The translations under genes were made by a program, and so were the position numbers. A DNA stretch of 64,000 nt. It comes from Longilinea sp964536805 (GTDB taxonomy: Bacteria; Chloroflexota; Anaerolineae; Anaerolineales; Anaerolineaceae). The notes under the pieces were generated by a model, which did not search any database, was not told where the DNA came from, and was given only the letters and a program-made list of their open reading frames with translations. This document shows, one piece after another, positions 37,093-45,181 of the stretch; position 1 is the stretch's first letter, and each line of letters begins with the position of its first letter. Where the stretch lies: NCBI GenBank assembly GCA_964536805.1, contig CAZHYQ010000008.1, forward strand, positions 77,712 to 141,711, written 5' to 3'.

Positions 37093-38397
37093 CTAGAAGG
37101 CAAAGAACATTTTTTGCAAATCCTTCTCGCCGGCGGTTCCGGCTTCAATTTTGGTGCGCAACTCGGTTGCCTGCACATCGAAGGAAACCGGAGTCTGCGC
37201 CTCAAACGGGAAGGGCCGCGGCGCAGGCAAGGTATCTGGCAAGTCGCACGTCCCGCTGCGGATCAGGTCCAGCGTGGCGCGCATGACGGCATTATTGCCG
37301 GGCAATTCGCGGTGGACGACCTGTGTGTAATAAGTCTTGGCGGCTGGCAACACAGCCGACCACAGCGGCACAGTGCCGTCGCCCGAATCTGCCCCAACCG
37401 CCTGGCGCACAGGCTGCAGGCGGGGAACGTCGCCGTCGAACAGAAGGTTGGCTTCCACCATCGTGTCGATGTTGGCGCCCGCAATCACATTAATCGGCAG
37501 CTGCGGGTCGGAGGCTGCCAGCACCTTTTGCAGCGCCCTGGCGCCGTCCAGGTACTTTTGTTGAATTTCGGGAATCCGCCATTCGGAGGCGTTGTAAATA
37601 TCAAAATTAGTTGGATAGCTGCGCCCGCCGGGAAAGAATTCGGGCGGCGCGGGCAGCAACTGGTAGACGCTGGGCAGGCAAAACACCAGTTTGCGCATCT
37701 CGTTTTCGCCGTTCAAGCGGTCAACTGTCGCCATCATCGAATTGCCGTTGGCAAGGTTGTCAACAGCGTTGGCCGCCCCGAAATTGGGCGTGCCATGCAT
37801 GATCAGGCGCTGAATGTGCTGTTCGGCATGCTGCGGATAACGCGCCAGGTAGGCCCGTGACACCAGCCCGCCCATGCTGTGCGCCACCAGGTTGAACTTG
37901 TGCGCAGGGTCGCCGCCCGCCCAATGATCGATGGAACGGCGCAGGATATCGGCGTTGTATTCGATCGGCCGGCGCCAGTCGTAAGGGAATTCGTGCAGGT
38001 TGGTCTGGCGGTTGAAGTTCAGACTGGTCTTGAGATAAGCCAGCTTTTCCAGCCCGATCGGCACCACCTCCACCTCGGGCGCTTCATCGTCGTCACCATC
38101 CGCGTTCAAGCGCAAAAAGCGGCCGTTGCCCTGCAGGAACAACAGCGGGTTGATCCACAACAGGCTGGTTACGCCGCGAATGCTGGTGAGATTGGAGCCC
38201 ATAATGCCTGGGATCAGCACCACCTCATCCCTTGCCCCGGCGGTGGGCGGCGCGAAGGAGATGGTTTGAATCTCAGCTACCGTGTCGGCACCCAGCAGTT
38301 GCGTGACCGTTTCCTGATCCTCGCCGCGCCGGATTTCATCCTCAATTTCAGCCAGTGACAGGGTCGACCAGCGGTGTAATAGATCGTTGGTATCCAA
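37093..38397 (-). CDS. LCAT/PGAP1-like alpha/beta-hydrolase (lipase or acyltransferase)
   Basis: 434 residues. The start codon is TTG at 38397, chosen because AAGGAG (38405-38410) lies seven bases upstream and no ATG lies nearby. The catalytic landmarks are the oxyanion-side VVLIPGIMGSNLTS (about 59-72), FPYDWRRPI, the nucleophile elbow NLVAHSMGGLVSRAYL (Ser174), GDGTVPLWSA (Asp340) and VVHRELPGN (His362). The family includes lecithin:cholesterol acyltransferase, PGAP1 and bacterial phospholipases. No signal peptide is visible, so it should act in the cytoplasm or on the inner face of the membrane. It is the first gene of the six-gene operon. In context a lipid-attacking effector is attractive, but that is inference. 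Confidence 0.85.
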   Translation of the reverse strand: MDTNDLLHRWSTLSLAEIEDEIRRGEDQETVTQLLGADTVAEIQTISFAPPTAGARDEVVLIPGIMGSNLTSIRGVTSLLWINPLLFLQGNGRFLRLNADGDDDEAPEVEVVPIGLEKLAYLKTSLNFNRQTNLHEFPYDWRRPIEYNADILRRSIDHWAGGDPAHKFNLVAHSMGGLVSRAYLARYPQHAEQHIQRLIMHGTPNFGAANAVDNLANGNSMMATVDRLNGENEMRKLVFCLPSVYQLLPAPPEFFPGGRSYPTNFDIYNASEWRIPEIQQKYLDGARALQKVLAASDPQLPINVIAGANIDTMVEANLLFDGDVPRLQPVRQAVGADSGDGTVPLWSAVLPAAKTYYTQVVHRELPGNNAVMRATLDLIRSGTCDLPDTLPAPRPFPFEAQTPVSFDVQATELRTKIEAGTAGEKDLQKMFFAF

Positions 38398-38485
38398 TGT
38401 TGTACTCCTTTTGCCACACTACCGGTAACGAGTGGTACTTTTCGGTTGTTTATTTATAAATTTATACTTAATTTATCAATGTATT

Positions 38486-38514
38486 AATATAACACTCGGC
38501 AAATCGAAATACAA
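38486..38514 (-). promoter_or_regulatory. Candidate promoter of the lipase-CHAT-caspase operon
   Basis: On the minus strand, TTGTAT (38509-38514), 17 bases, then TATATT (38486-38491). It lies in a very AT-rich 120-base stretch, unlike the GC-rich genes around it, and gives a leader of about 80 bases to the TTG start. A second pair, TTGATA-15-TATAAA, is nearby. Confidence 0.5.
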
Positions 38515-38683
38515 CCAGCATTATTTTTAAAAAATCCCTCAAAGAACGCATCCATTTGAAAATGAAGGCGTCAACGTCTGAAATTCAGCGTTGATTCGCT
38601 CTGGAATTATGGCAACGGGACTTCAAAATGCCCCGGATAGCCATCCGTGGTTCAATTAAGCGGAAATTTGGGCTGTTAAGGCT

Positions 38684-40090
38684 TTACTTAGGATTCCCAG
38701 GCCTGTAATCACGTGCACCTTCCAGGTTATACAACTGCATCACCCAGCCAATGAACTCCGGGAACGCGCCTTCGCCCATGAACACCCAACCTGCGCGGGT
38801 GTGGATGTAAAAGGAACCGGCAAAATAACTGGACCGCGACAGTCCTGTCGGGACACGGTCCAGTTTGACCGTAGCCGTGCCAAACCAGACATATGGCTGG
38901 CTTCCGTCGCGGCGGTTGGGGCTGGTCTTAATATTGGTAATCGAGACCACTTTGGCGTCACCCAACCCCGTGTTGTTATACCCGATCACTGCCTCTGCGA
39001 CGGTCGGGTAAGCGCCGCTGCTCTTGGCCATTGCCAGCTGCGAAGCCGCGTACGCCCAGATCAGGAAGAAGAAAACCGCGGCAGCGGCAACCATCCCCAG
39101 GATCACCCGAAGAGCAAGTTGCCGTCCAGGCATCCTCACATGGGGTGCGGCAGATACGCTAGTGGTAGCATTCCTGGGGCGGGAAACCTGTAACAGCAGC
39201 CACACCCCCAGGCCGCTGATGGCTCCGGGCAGCGCCAGGGATAGGATAGCCCACACCATTTCGGCGGTATTGGTGATACTAACACGCGGAAACAGGACTA
39301 ACGAAGCGAAAGCCGCCAGATCAATGAGCACCAACCAGCCAGCGCGCGCTGTATAACTCCGCAGCGCCAGCCATTGTGCCAGGCCAAGCACCAGGCCACC
39401 TGCCGCCAGGATAAGGCTGAGAATCCAGCCAGGTCCCAGGATGTCTACGCCGCCTATCAGAAAGATTCCACTGGTGGTCGCTCCACCCAGCCAGGCACCC
39501 AACGCGGTCGCCGCAAACCAGCGCCCGGGTCGGGGCAGCAACTGGCGCAGCAGTAACCACTGAACGGTCGCCAGCAGCAGCGCAAATGCAGTAAAAAAGC
39601 CTAACACCAACAGGCTAGATTGAGCCACTTCCGGCCACCAACCAGCCCGGGTTCCGAGTTGGTGCAGCCAAATGAAGGGCATGCCAAACGGCGTTGCCAG
39701 CACCATCGCCACCGGGATAGCCAGCAAACTCAAAACCACCCAACCCAACCACCACAGCAGACCGTTGCCCGGCACGCCTGTTCCTCGCAGAAGGAGGCTG
39801 CCGTTCGCATTGCTTACAATCTGACTCTCCTTTTCCAATTCGCCCTCCTTCCGGGTGCGCCATTCATACCAACGCTCCTGCAGAATTGACCAGGCGAGCG
39901 CGCTCATCTCATGCAAAGCCATGTTGGCCAGATTCGCGGTCCCTTCCGGCCTTACCTCACGCATGCGTGCGCCAAATACTTCATGCAGTTCGGCGGTGAA
40001 TTGCCCGCGAAAACGCGGCGGATACCAGCGCAGCATGCGCTCGTACAGTCGCAATGTCAGGTCAACAATCCATTGATTCTGTGTTTTCAT
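38684..40090 (-). CDS. 7-TM protein with YPPRF-type N-terminal module and conserved extracellular tail
   Basis: 468 residues. The N-terminal 85 residues (RLYERMLRWYPPRFRGQFTAEL, then MALHEMSALAWSILQERWYEW) match the module found ahead of permease domains and in stand-alone proteins next to PadR regulators. About seven TM helices follow (100-370), then a domain of about 100 residues ending in GWVFMGEGAFPEFIGWVMQLYNLEG that is shared with the paralogue upstream. No ABC or FtsX permease domain is visible. It lies 39 bases after the paralogue, in the PadR-controlled operon. It may be an envelope stress sensor or transporter accessory; function unknown. Confidence 0.7.
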   Translation of the reverse strand: MKTQNQWIVDLTLRLYERMLRWYPPRFRGQFTAELHEVFGARMREVRPEGTANLANMALHEMSALAWSILQERWYEWRTRKEGELEKESQIVSNANGSLLLRGTGVPGNGLLWWLGWVVLSLLAIPVAMVLATPFGMPFIWLHQLGTRAGWWPEVAQSSLLVLGFFTAFALLLATVQWLLLRQLLPRPGRWFAATALGAWLGGATTSGIFLIGGVDILGPGWILSLILAAGGLVLGLAQWLALRSYTARAGWLVLIDLAAFASLVLFPRVSITNTAEMVWAILSLALPGAISGLGVWLLLQVSRPRNATTSVSAAPHVRMPGRQLALRVILGMVAAAAVFFFLIWAYAASQLAMAKSSGAYPTVAEAVIGYNNTGLGDAKVVSITNIKTSPNRRDGSQPYVWFGTATVKLDRVPTGLSRSSYFAGSFYIHTRAGWVFMGEGAFPEFIGWVMQLYNLEGARDYRPGNPK

Positions 40091-40129
40091 CAGCCATCCG
40101 CTGACCGTGAAAAAAAAGCGATTCGGCTC

Positions 40130-41494
40130 TTACTCCAAATTCCCGGCCCGGAATTGGCGTACCCCCTCCAGGTTGTACAATTGCATCACCCAACCCACAA
40201 ACGGCGAGAGGCCCTCGCCCATCAGCACCCAGCCGTCCCTAGTGTGAACATATTGCGTGCAGATCGGAAAGGACGTCCACCGGTGACCGGCAGGGATCTT
40301 ATCCATCGTTACAGTGGCACAGCCCCAGCGAACATGCTGCCTGACCCCTTTCACAATGGCGGGGTCGGTTTCAACATCTGAAATGCGGAGAAGGTTGGCT
40401 CCGCTATTCTCCCACCCCTGACTGGCAAGGTGGGTAATGGCTTCTTCCAATGTCAGGTAGGCGCCTTGCGCTTTCGCGTTTTCCAGCAGCACAGTCGCGT
40501 TCAACCAAAGCCCGACCAGGAAAAAGACCGCCAAACCAACGCCAATCGGAAGCCAGGCGGAGGATGTTATTCTGCGGCTCGACGCCATTTGCATGGCTTG
40601 CGGTGTTTTCGACGCGCTATATCGCAGCAGGAACCACAATCCAAACCCCGTAATAATCCCCGGAACGAAGACCAGGAGAATGGTAGAGTCGATCGGTATC
40701 CGGATGGGCAGGAGGGAGATCGCAGCGATCAAATCGATAAACAGGAACCAAAAAGCCCTTTTGATTTGCTGGCGGAGAAAGAGCCAGTGGGACAGGCCCA
40801 GGATCAAGCCTATCCCAATCAGTTCAACCGGATAATTCCAAACCGGTGTTCTGCCGGAAACAAGGAGACTCTCCAGGCCAAGCAGGACGCCGGCGATTCC
40901 GCCGAGCCAGATGCCGAGCGCCGTGGCTGCAAACCATCTGCCCGGCCTGGGCAAGATGCGACGCAACATGAACCATTGGGCTCCTGCGATGGCCAACCCC
41001 AGGCTGGTCATAACGCCCAACGTTTGCAGCGTGCCCCGTGAAACGGCCGGCCACAATCCGGCCTTCGTGCCCAAGCCGAGAATCCACCGGTAGGGAAGGG
41101 TCAACGGTATGGATAAAAATAGTGTAACGGGAAGGATCACCAGCGGGAGTAGAAAGATCCAACCCAGCATCCATGGGCTGCCGCTGGCTGGAAGGTCGGC
41201 GATCCGCAGCACAGCCGCGCCGCCGCTACCGCTCGAAAGTTTTAACTCTGGATCCATCTCATCTCCCATCCCGGTGCGCCACTCGTGCCAGCGCTCCCGC
41301 AGGATTGACCAGGTTAAACCGGCGATCTCTTGCAGAGCAATCCAGGGCCGGATGCCAGAATCGTCCATGCGGCTCAGGAATACCTCCTGAATTTCGCCGG
41401 CAAATTCGCGCTGAAAACGCGGCGGGTACAGGCGCAGCAATCTCTTGTAGAGCTGTGCCGATATGTTTTGTAATATCCCCCGCGAAGATTCCAT
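40130..41494 (-). CDS. 7-TM protein with YPPRF-type N-terminal module and conserved extracellular tail (paralogue)
   Basis: 454 residues with the same layout as the gene downstream: RLLRLYPPRFQREFAGEIQEV at the start, an ALQEIAGLTWSILRERWHEW helix near 65, about seven TM helices, and the C-terminal GWVLMGEGLSPFVGWVMQLYNLEG tail. The two copies differ in most loops, so the duplication is old. Its ATG starts two bases after the PadR stop, giving translational coupling. Such PadR plus membrane-protein pairs often respond to drugs or envelope stress; in this case the substrate or signal is unknown. Confidence 0.7.
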   Translation of the reverse strand: MESSRGILQNISAQLYKRLLRLYPPRFQREFAGEIQEVFLSRMDDSGIRPWIALQEIAGLTWSILRERWHEWRTGMGDEMDPELKLSSGSGGAAVLRIADLPASGSPWMLGWIFLLPLVILPVTLFLSIPLTLPYRWILGLGTKAGLWPAVSRGTLQTLGVMTSLGLAIAGAQWFMLRRILPRPGRWFAATALGIWLGGIAGVLLGLESLLVSGRTPVWNYPVELIGIGLILGLSHWLFLRQQIKRAFWFLFIDLIAAISLLPIRIPIDSTILLVFVPGIITGFGLWFLLRYSASKTPQAMQMASSRRITSSAWLPIGVGLAVFFLVGLWLNATVLLENAKAQGAYLTLEEAITHLASQGWENSGANLLRISDVETDPAIVKGVRQHVRWGCATVTMDKIPAGHRWTSFPICTQYVHTRDGWVLMGEGLSPFVGWVMQLYNLEGVRQFRAGNLE

Positions 41495-41496
41495 CG

Positions 41497-41835
41497 TCAG
41501 TCCGTGGCGATTTGCGCTGTGGTCAGGCGAACCAGGGATTGCAGCCGTTCGGCTTCCAGCTTGAATATACGCCGCCCATCCTCCGTCAACCGGTAGAGTT
41601 TGCGCTCGCGCCCGTCACCGTCTGAAATGCCGTCATCAAACCGCTCGATCCAACCGTCCTCCAGCATGCGGCGCAGCGCGGTATAAAGCGTTCCGGTCGC
41701 CAGGATCACCCGCCCCCGGCTCATGGATTCAACTTCCTTAATGATGGCATAACCGTGGCGCGGTTCGGCGACCAGGCTGAGCAGGATGAAGAAGGACGTT
41801 TCGGTTAACGGCAGGGGCTGCATGGCATCTCCCAA
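41497..41835 (-). CDS. PadR-family transcriptional regulator
   Basis: 112 residues, the short PadR form. It reads LPLTETSFFILLSLVAEPRHGYAIIKE, then the wing ATGTLYTALRRMLEDGWIERF, followed by RKLYRLTEDGRRIFKLEAERL, the standard PadR winged helix and its dimerisation helix. It should repress its own operon until a ligand binds. An 8-5-8 perfect palindrome overlapping the -10 box and start site lies directly upstream, which is strong support for autoregulation. Downstream it is coupled to two paralogous membrane proteins that are the likely regulated targets. Confidence 0.92.
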   Translation of the reverse strand: MGDAMQPLPLTETSFFILLSLVAEPRHGYAIIKEVESMSRGRVILATGTLYTALRRMLEDGWIERFDDGISDGDGRERKLYRLTEDGRRIFKLEAERLQSLVRLTTAQIATD

Positions 41836-41849
41836 TCAGTAGAGTAACG

Positions 41850-41870
41850 ATATGTAGTACAACTACATAT
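41850..41870 (-). promoter_or_regulatory. Palindromic PadR operator
   Basis: ATATGTAG, TACAA, CTACATAT: a perfect 8-base inverted repeat with a 5-base centre. It overlaps the last bases of the -10 box and the probable transcription start and contains the ATGT...ACAT pattern known for PadR-family sites. Confidence 0.72.
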
Positions 41871-41895
41871 TAGGAGAATTAACCCACCAAGTCAA
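41867..41895 (-). promoter_or_regulatory. Promoter of the padR operon
   Basis: Minus strand: TTGACT (-35, 41890-41895), 17-base spacer, TAATAT (-10, 41867-41872). The operator starts inside the -10 box, so bound PadR would block RNA polymerase. Confidence 0.65.
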
Positions 41896-41919
41896 GCAAT
41901 CTTGAAATTTTCGAAGAAA

Positions 41920-44013
41920 TTACGCAGCCTTTAGGAACCAGGCCGCCGCCCAGCCGCGCTCGCCTTTCGGGTTTTCGCCGTAAATCCACTGCTCCGGTTG
42001 TCCAACCTTCAAGCGTGCGGATGCCAGGTCGGGCTCCAACACGCCTAATTTCTCATTGGCAAACAATCCGCCCACGCGCGGCGAGTTGACGCTCGGCTGC
42101 GCGCGCAAGTTCAGGTCAGCGGTGGCGGTGACTTTCAAACTGGTCAGCACTGGCTGTGGGGCCGGCGGCGCCGCCTGGGTATGCACCAGCCAGGCAGCCA
42201 CAAACCCGCTCAAGCCGTTCGGCGCACGCACGTTCAACCACTGGTCAGCCTGGCCCAATCTGGCCTGCGCCAGCGCCGCATCGCCCAGTACGGTCAGGGC
42301 GTCGTTGTTGGTCACCACCGCCAGCACATTTTCCTGGGTCGAGGGACGCGCGCGCAGATTGACCCACTCGATCGGATAAACCGTCAGACTGCTCGCCGGA
42401 GCATTTTGCCCCGTGACATGCGCCAGCCAGGCCGCCACAAAACCGCGCTGGCCGTTGGCGGTTTGCACCTGAATCCACTCATTCTGTTTGCCCAGTTTTC
42501 CGCGCGACAGGTCGGCATCCCCCAGAACCGTCAAGGGATCATCCATGGTCAGGGTTGCCAGCAGGTCAAAACCGGTGCCAGGGCCGGCGCGCAGGTTGAG
42601 CTGGTCAAACGGGTACAGGATCAGGTCGCTGGGCGGAAAGACCTCCTTGGTATCCTGTAAGAACCAGGCAGCCGCGAAACCCGCCTGCCCGCTGGCGGTG
42701 AGCACCTGCAGCCACTGCCCCTGCTGGCCAATCTTCGGGCGCACTTCATCCGCCACCCCCAGCACCTGCAAGCGTTCGCCCGCTGGCATTCCGGCGAGCA
42801 CGCGCGATTCAGTGTTCGGCCCGCGGCGCAGGTTCACTTCGATGGCGGTAAACACTTCCACTCCGCTGGCAGGTGGCAGCGGTCCCACCGACGGTTCCGG
42901 CTGGACCGCCGGGCTGCCCTTGAGATAAGGCCACGGATCGACGATGCCGGCCGGGTAGCCTTTGGTTTGTTCGCCCTCGATTTTCACCGTCAGGTGCAGG
43001 TGCGACCCGCGCGAGTTGCCGGTGTTGTCGGCGTGCCCGATCAACGTACCGGCGGGGACGTGCTGGCCTTCACTGATGAGAATCTCGGAGAGATGCCCGT
43101 AGATGGTATGAACGGTCTTGTCGCCAATTTGGTGTTTGATGCGGATATGGCGGCCGTAGGGGTGATTTTTGGGGAAACCGGCCTGGTACACATCGCCTTC
43201 AGCGGCGGCGTAGATATTGGCGCCGTCAGGCGCGAATAGATCCAGGCCTTCATGTCCGGGCAGGCCAAACCCTTTGTAACTGTCCGGATTCTCGCCAAAA
43301 AACTGGTTCACCCGGCGGCTGTCGACCGGCCAGTTCAATTTGAAAGCCGCTGGCGCTTCAACCCCGAAAGCCTGCAGGCCTTCCGGCCAGACTGCGGCTG
43401 GCGGTCTTTTGTGAATTTTATAAGGAATGAGGAGAAAACCAGCCAAGGGCGTGCTGCCGTAAGCCAGGATGCCGCTGGATAAGGAAACCCGCAAGCGTTG
43501 GGTAGTCCCCGGCAGGTTGGGGTCGTACAGGTTGACGGTTAATTGATTATTCTGTTTATCGAGTTCGTAACCAGCGGCAACCACAAAGTGGCTGGCAGTC
43601 AGGCCGGCCTGGGCATGCGGATGGAGCAGTGCCAGCACAGTTGGCTGCCCTTTTTCCAGCCGGCGGCGCAGCTTAGGCAGCTCGCGATTTAGCAGGCGCG
43701 CTTTGCGTTCATCGACCTCAAGCAGCAGCCCTTCAATGATCTTCATGATCGTCGCCACCTGCAGGCTGTCCACCTGGCGGCCGCGCAGGTAGCCCAGCAG
43801 GCGCTCGTCCGCAACCGCCGGTGGGCGTACGCCGGCTTTGAAATAATCCAGCGCCGCGAAACACATACCGCCGCACAAGCCGTCATTGACTTCATTGATA
43901 TCCACCATTCCGCTGAGCGGCAGGTCATAATGCAGCGGAAGACGCTGTTCGAAGGCATTCGTAAATGGAAAGCCGTGCGTATGCGGCAGGAACTCAGTCT
44001 GCACCTGAACCAT
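41920..44013 (-). CDS. C39/papain-like domain + M23 peptidase + four SH3b domains
   Basis: 697 residues with GGAGG before the ATG. Residues 1-200 fit a papain/C39-like fold: GLCGGMCFAALDYF (Cys47/Cys51), ASHFVVAAGYE (His142) and NLYDPN (Asp164). Residues 230-345 are a LytM/M23 metallopeptidase with HEGLDLFAPDG (His254, Asp258), YGHLSE and GSHLHLTVKI (His338, His340). After 380 come four bacterial SH3 modules, each with a VNLRxGP-like phrase (LRRGPNTES, LRAGPGTGFD, LRARPSTQEN, LRAQPSVNS). M23 enzymes cut peptidoglycan cross-links and SH3b domains bind cell wall. There is no signal peptide, which is odd for a wall hydrolase: it may be released by lysis, use a non-classical route or act as a toxin-like effector. 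Confidence 0.85.
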   Translation of the reverse strand: MVQVQTEFLPHTHGFPFTNAFEQRLPLHYDLPLSGMVDINEVNDGLCGGMCFAALDYFKAGVRPPAVADERLLGYLRGRQVDSLQVATIMKIIEGLLLEVDERKARLLNRELPKLRRRLEKGQPTVLALLHPHAQAGLTASHFVVAAGYELDKQNNQLTVNLYDPNLPGTTQRLRVSLSSGILAYGSTPLAGFLLIPYKIHKRPPAAVWPEGLQAFGVEAPAAFKLNWPVDSRRVNQFFGENPDSYKGFGLPGHEGLDLFAPDGANIYAAAEGDVYQAGFPKNHPYGRHIRIKHQIGDKTVHTIYGHLSEILISEGQHVPAGTLIGHADNTGNSRGSHLHLTVKIEGEQTKGYPAGIVDPWPYLKGSPAVQPEPSVGPLPPASGVEVFTAIEVNLRRGPNTESRVLAGMPAGERLQVLGVADEVRPKIGQQGQWLQVLTASGQAGFAAAWFLQDTKEVFPPSDLILYPFDQLNLRAGPGTGFDLLATLTMDDPLTVLGDADLSRGKLGKQNEWIQVQTANGQRGFVAAWLAHVTGQNAPASSLTVYPIEWVNLRARPSTQENVLAVVTNNDALTVLGDAALAQARLGQADQWLNVRAPNGLSGFVAAWLVHTQAAPPAPQPVLTSLKVTATADLNLRAQPSVNSPRVGGLFANEKLGVLEPDLASARLKVGQPEQWIYGENPKGERGWAAAWFLKAA

Positions 44014-44076
44014 CGGGCACCTCCAATAAATTCATTTATTACCTTCTGTTCGGGATAAGAGAAACGCTCAATCCTT

Positions 44077-44197
44077 TGTCATGCTGAGGGCTATCTTTTA
44101 GTCCGAAGCATCTCAAAAATTGAGTGTTGAGATCCTAACTGGCGCTTGTGCGCCAGCGCAAGTGTCACTTCGCAGAAATCGCTCGCTCAGGATGACA
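44077..44197. repeat. Palindromic TGTCATnCTGAG-type intergenic element
   Basis: Outer arms TGTCATGCTGAG (44077-44088) and CTCAGGATGACA (44186-44197) are inverted repeats with one mismatch. Inside are two hairpins: TCTCAA/TTGAGA near 44111-44132 and a perfect CTGGCGC-TTGT-GCGCCAG at 44139-44156. This composition matches widely dispersed bacterial palindromes of the GTCATTCTGAGCG kind. It lies between the damaged deacetylase gene and the M23 gene. Confidence 0.7.
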
Positions 44198-44294
44198 GAG
44201 TTGTCGGTTTTCATAATCCCGAATTCACGATTTATTTCGTAATCTAATATATTATACAGAGTTCAGCTGGATTCTTGACAATATCACTGTACTA

Positions 44295-45181
44295 TTATTT
44301 ACCCTGGATTCGCTCGGCAAGGAAATCATGCCGCGGCAAAGCACGGCTGTGTCTTAAGATTTGACCGTAGCTGATCAATTCGATGCCCAGGGCCTGGAGA
44401 TGGGCCAATATTTCACGGTCTTGCAACAACGCCAGTTCACGCGCGCGGTTGTCATTGTAACTGGACGCGGCGCGCAGGTCATCATCCACAATAGCCGGGT
44501 GGCACATCAGTTCAACTGTTTTGTTGTCCCCATCTGCTGCCATTTCATCCAGGACAGAGATCAAATTTGAGCGCGAGACACCCTCGTCATAGAACCGGTC
44601 GGTGGTGCGGGGAGCGTACCGGCCGATGAGGTTCTGGATTTCATTTTTAGCCGCTGTGTTCATCTCAAAGGGCATGTATCAGCCAGGCTGGCCGAATCGG
44701 CGCCAAATGGTTTCCGGATCGGGCAATGGCATTCTTCGGCAAGCACCAGCATGCGTTCAAAAAGCCCGGGAGTGAAATAGGAAGCATGGTGGTGTGAATC
44801 CAGGTGGTCCGGCAGGCGACCCGCAACACGGATAAACAACTCCAACTGGGCGTGCCATTCCGCCCGTACCTCGTCCAGATCGATCTGTTCCAACCATTCG
44901 ATCAATCCAGCCTGTGAAAAAAAGCTGCCGTCCGGCTGCACCAGGCTGGAAATTTTTTCAGGGGACAGCAAGGGCCGTCCGCTGGTTAATACCAGATGCA
45001 GGCCGATTCCAAGATTCGGGCAGGTTTGAATTGCCAGCGGCAGCGCCTGAACCGCGTTTGGACGGTTCATCATCGCCGTTGTGGAGGTGACCATGCCGTG
45101 CAGGTGCGCCGCCCGGATGCCGGCCGATACCCCGGCGGTGTGACCGTAATCATCCGCATTAACAATCAAACGTACGCTCAT
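44295..45181 (-). pseudogene. chbG: ChbG/HpnK-type carbohydrate deacetylase, frameshifted
   Basis: Two frames together give about 299 residues, the normal length of YdjC/ChbG deacetylases. The first part (45181 down to 44660) holds LIVNADDYGHTAGVSAGI (metal-binding Asp), GIGLHLVLTSGRPL and DHLDSHHHASYF (metal-binding His). The second (44675 to 44295) holds VELMCHPAIVDDD, then SSYNDNRARELALL, the conserved C-terminal part. The shift lies in the short overlap near 44660-44677 and would be repaired by one added base, for example a longer C or T run. It either inactivates the gene or is an assembly error. The intact enzyme removes the acetyl group from diacetylchitobiose-type sugars. The ATG overlaps the stop of the kinase gene upstream by 4 bases. 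Confidence 0.8.
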
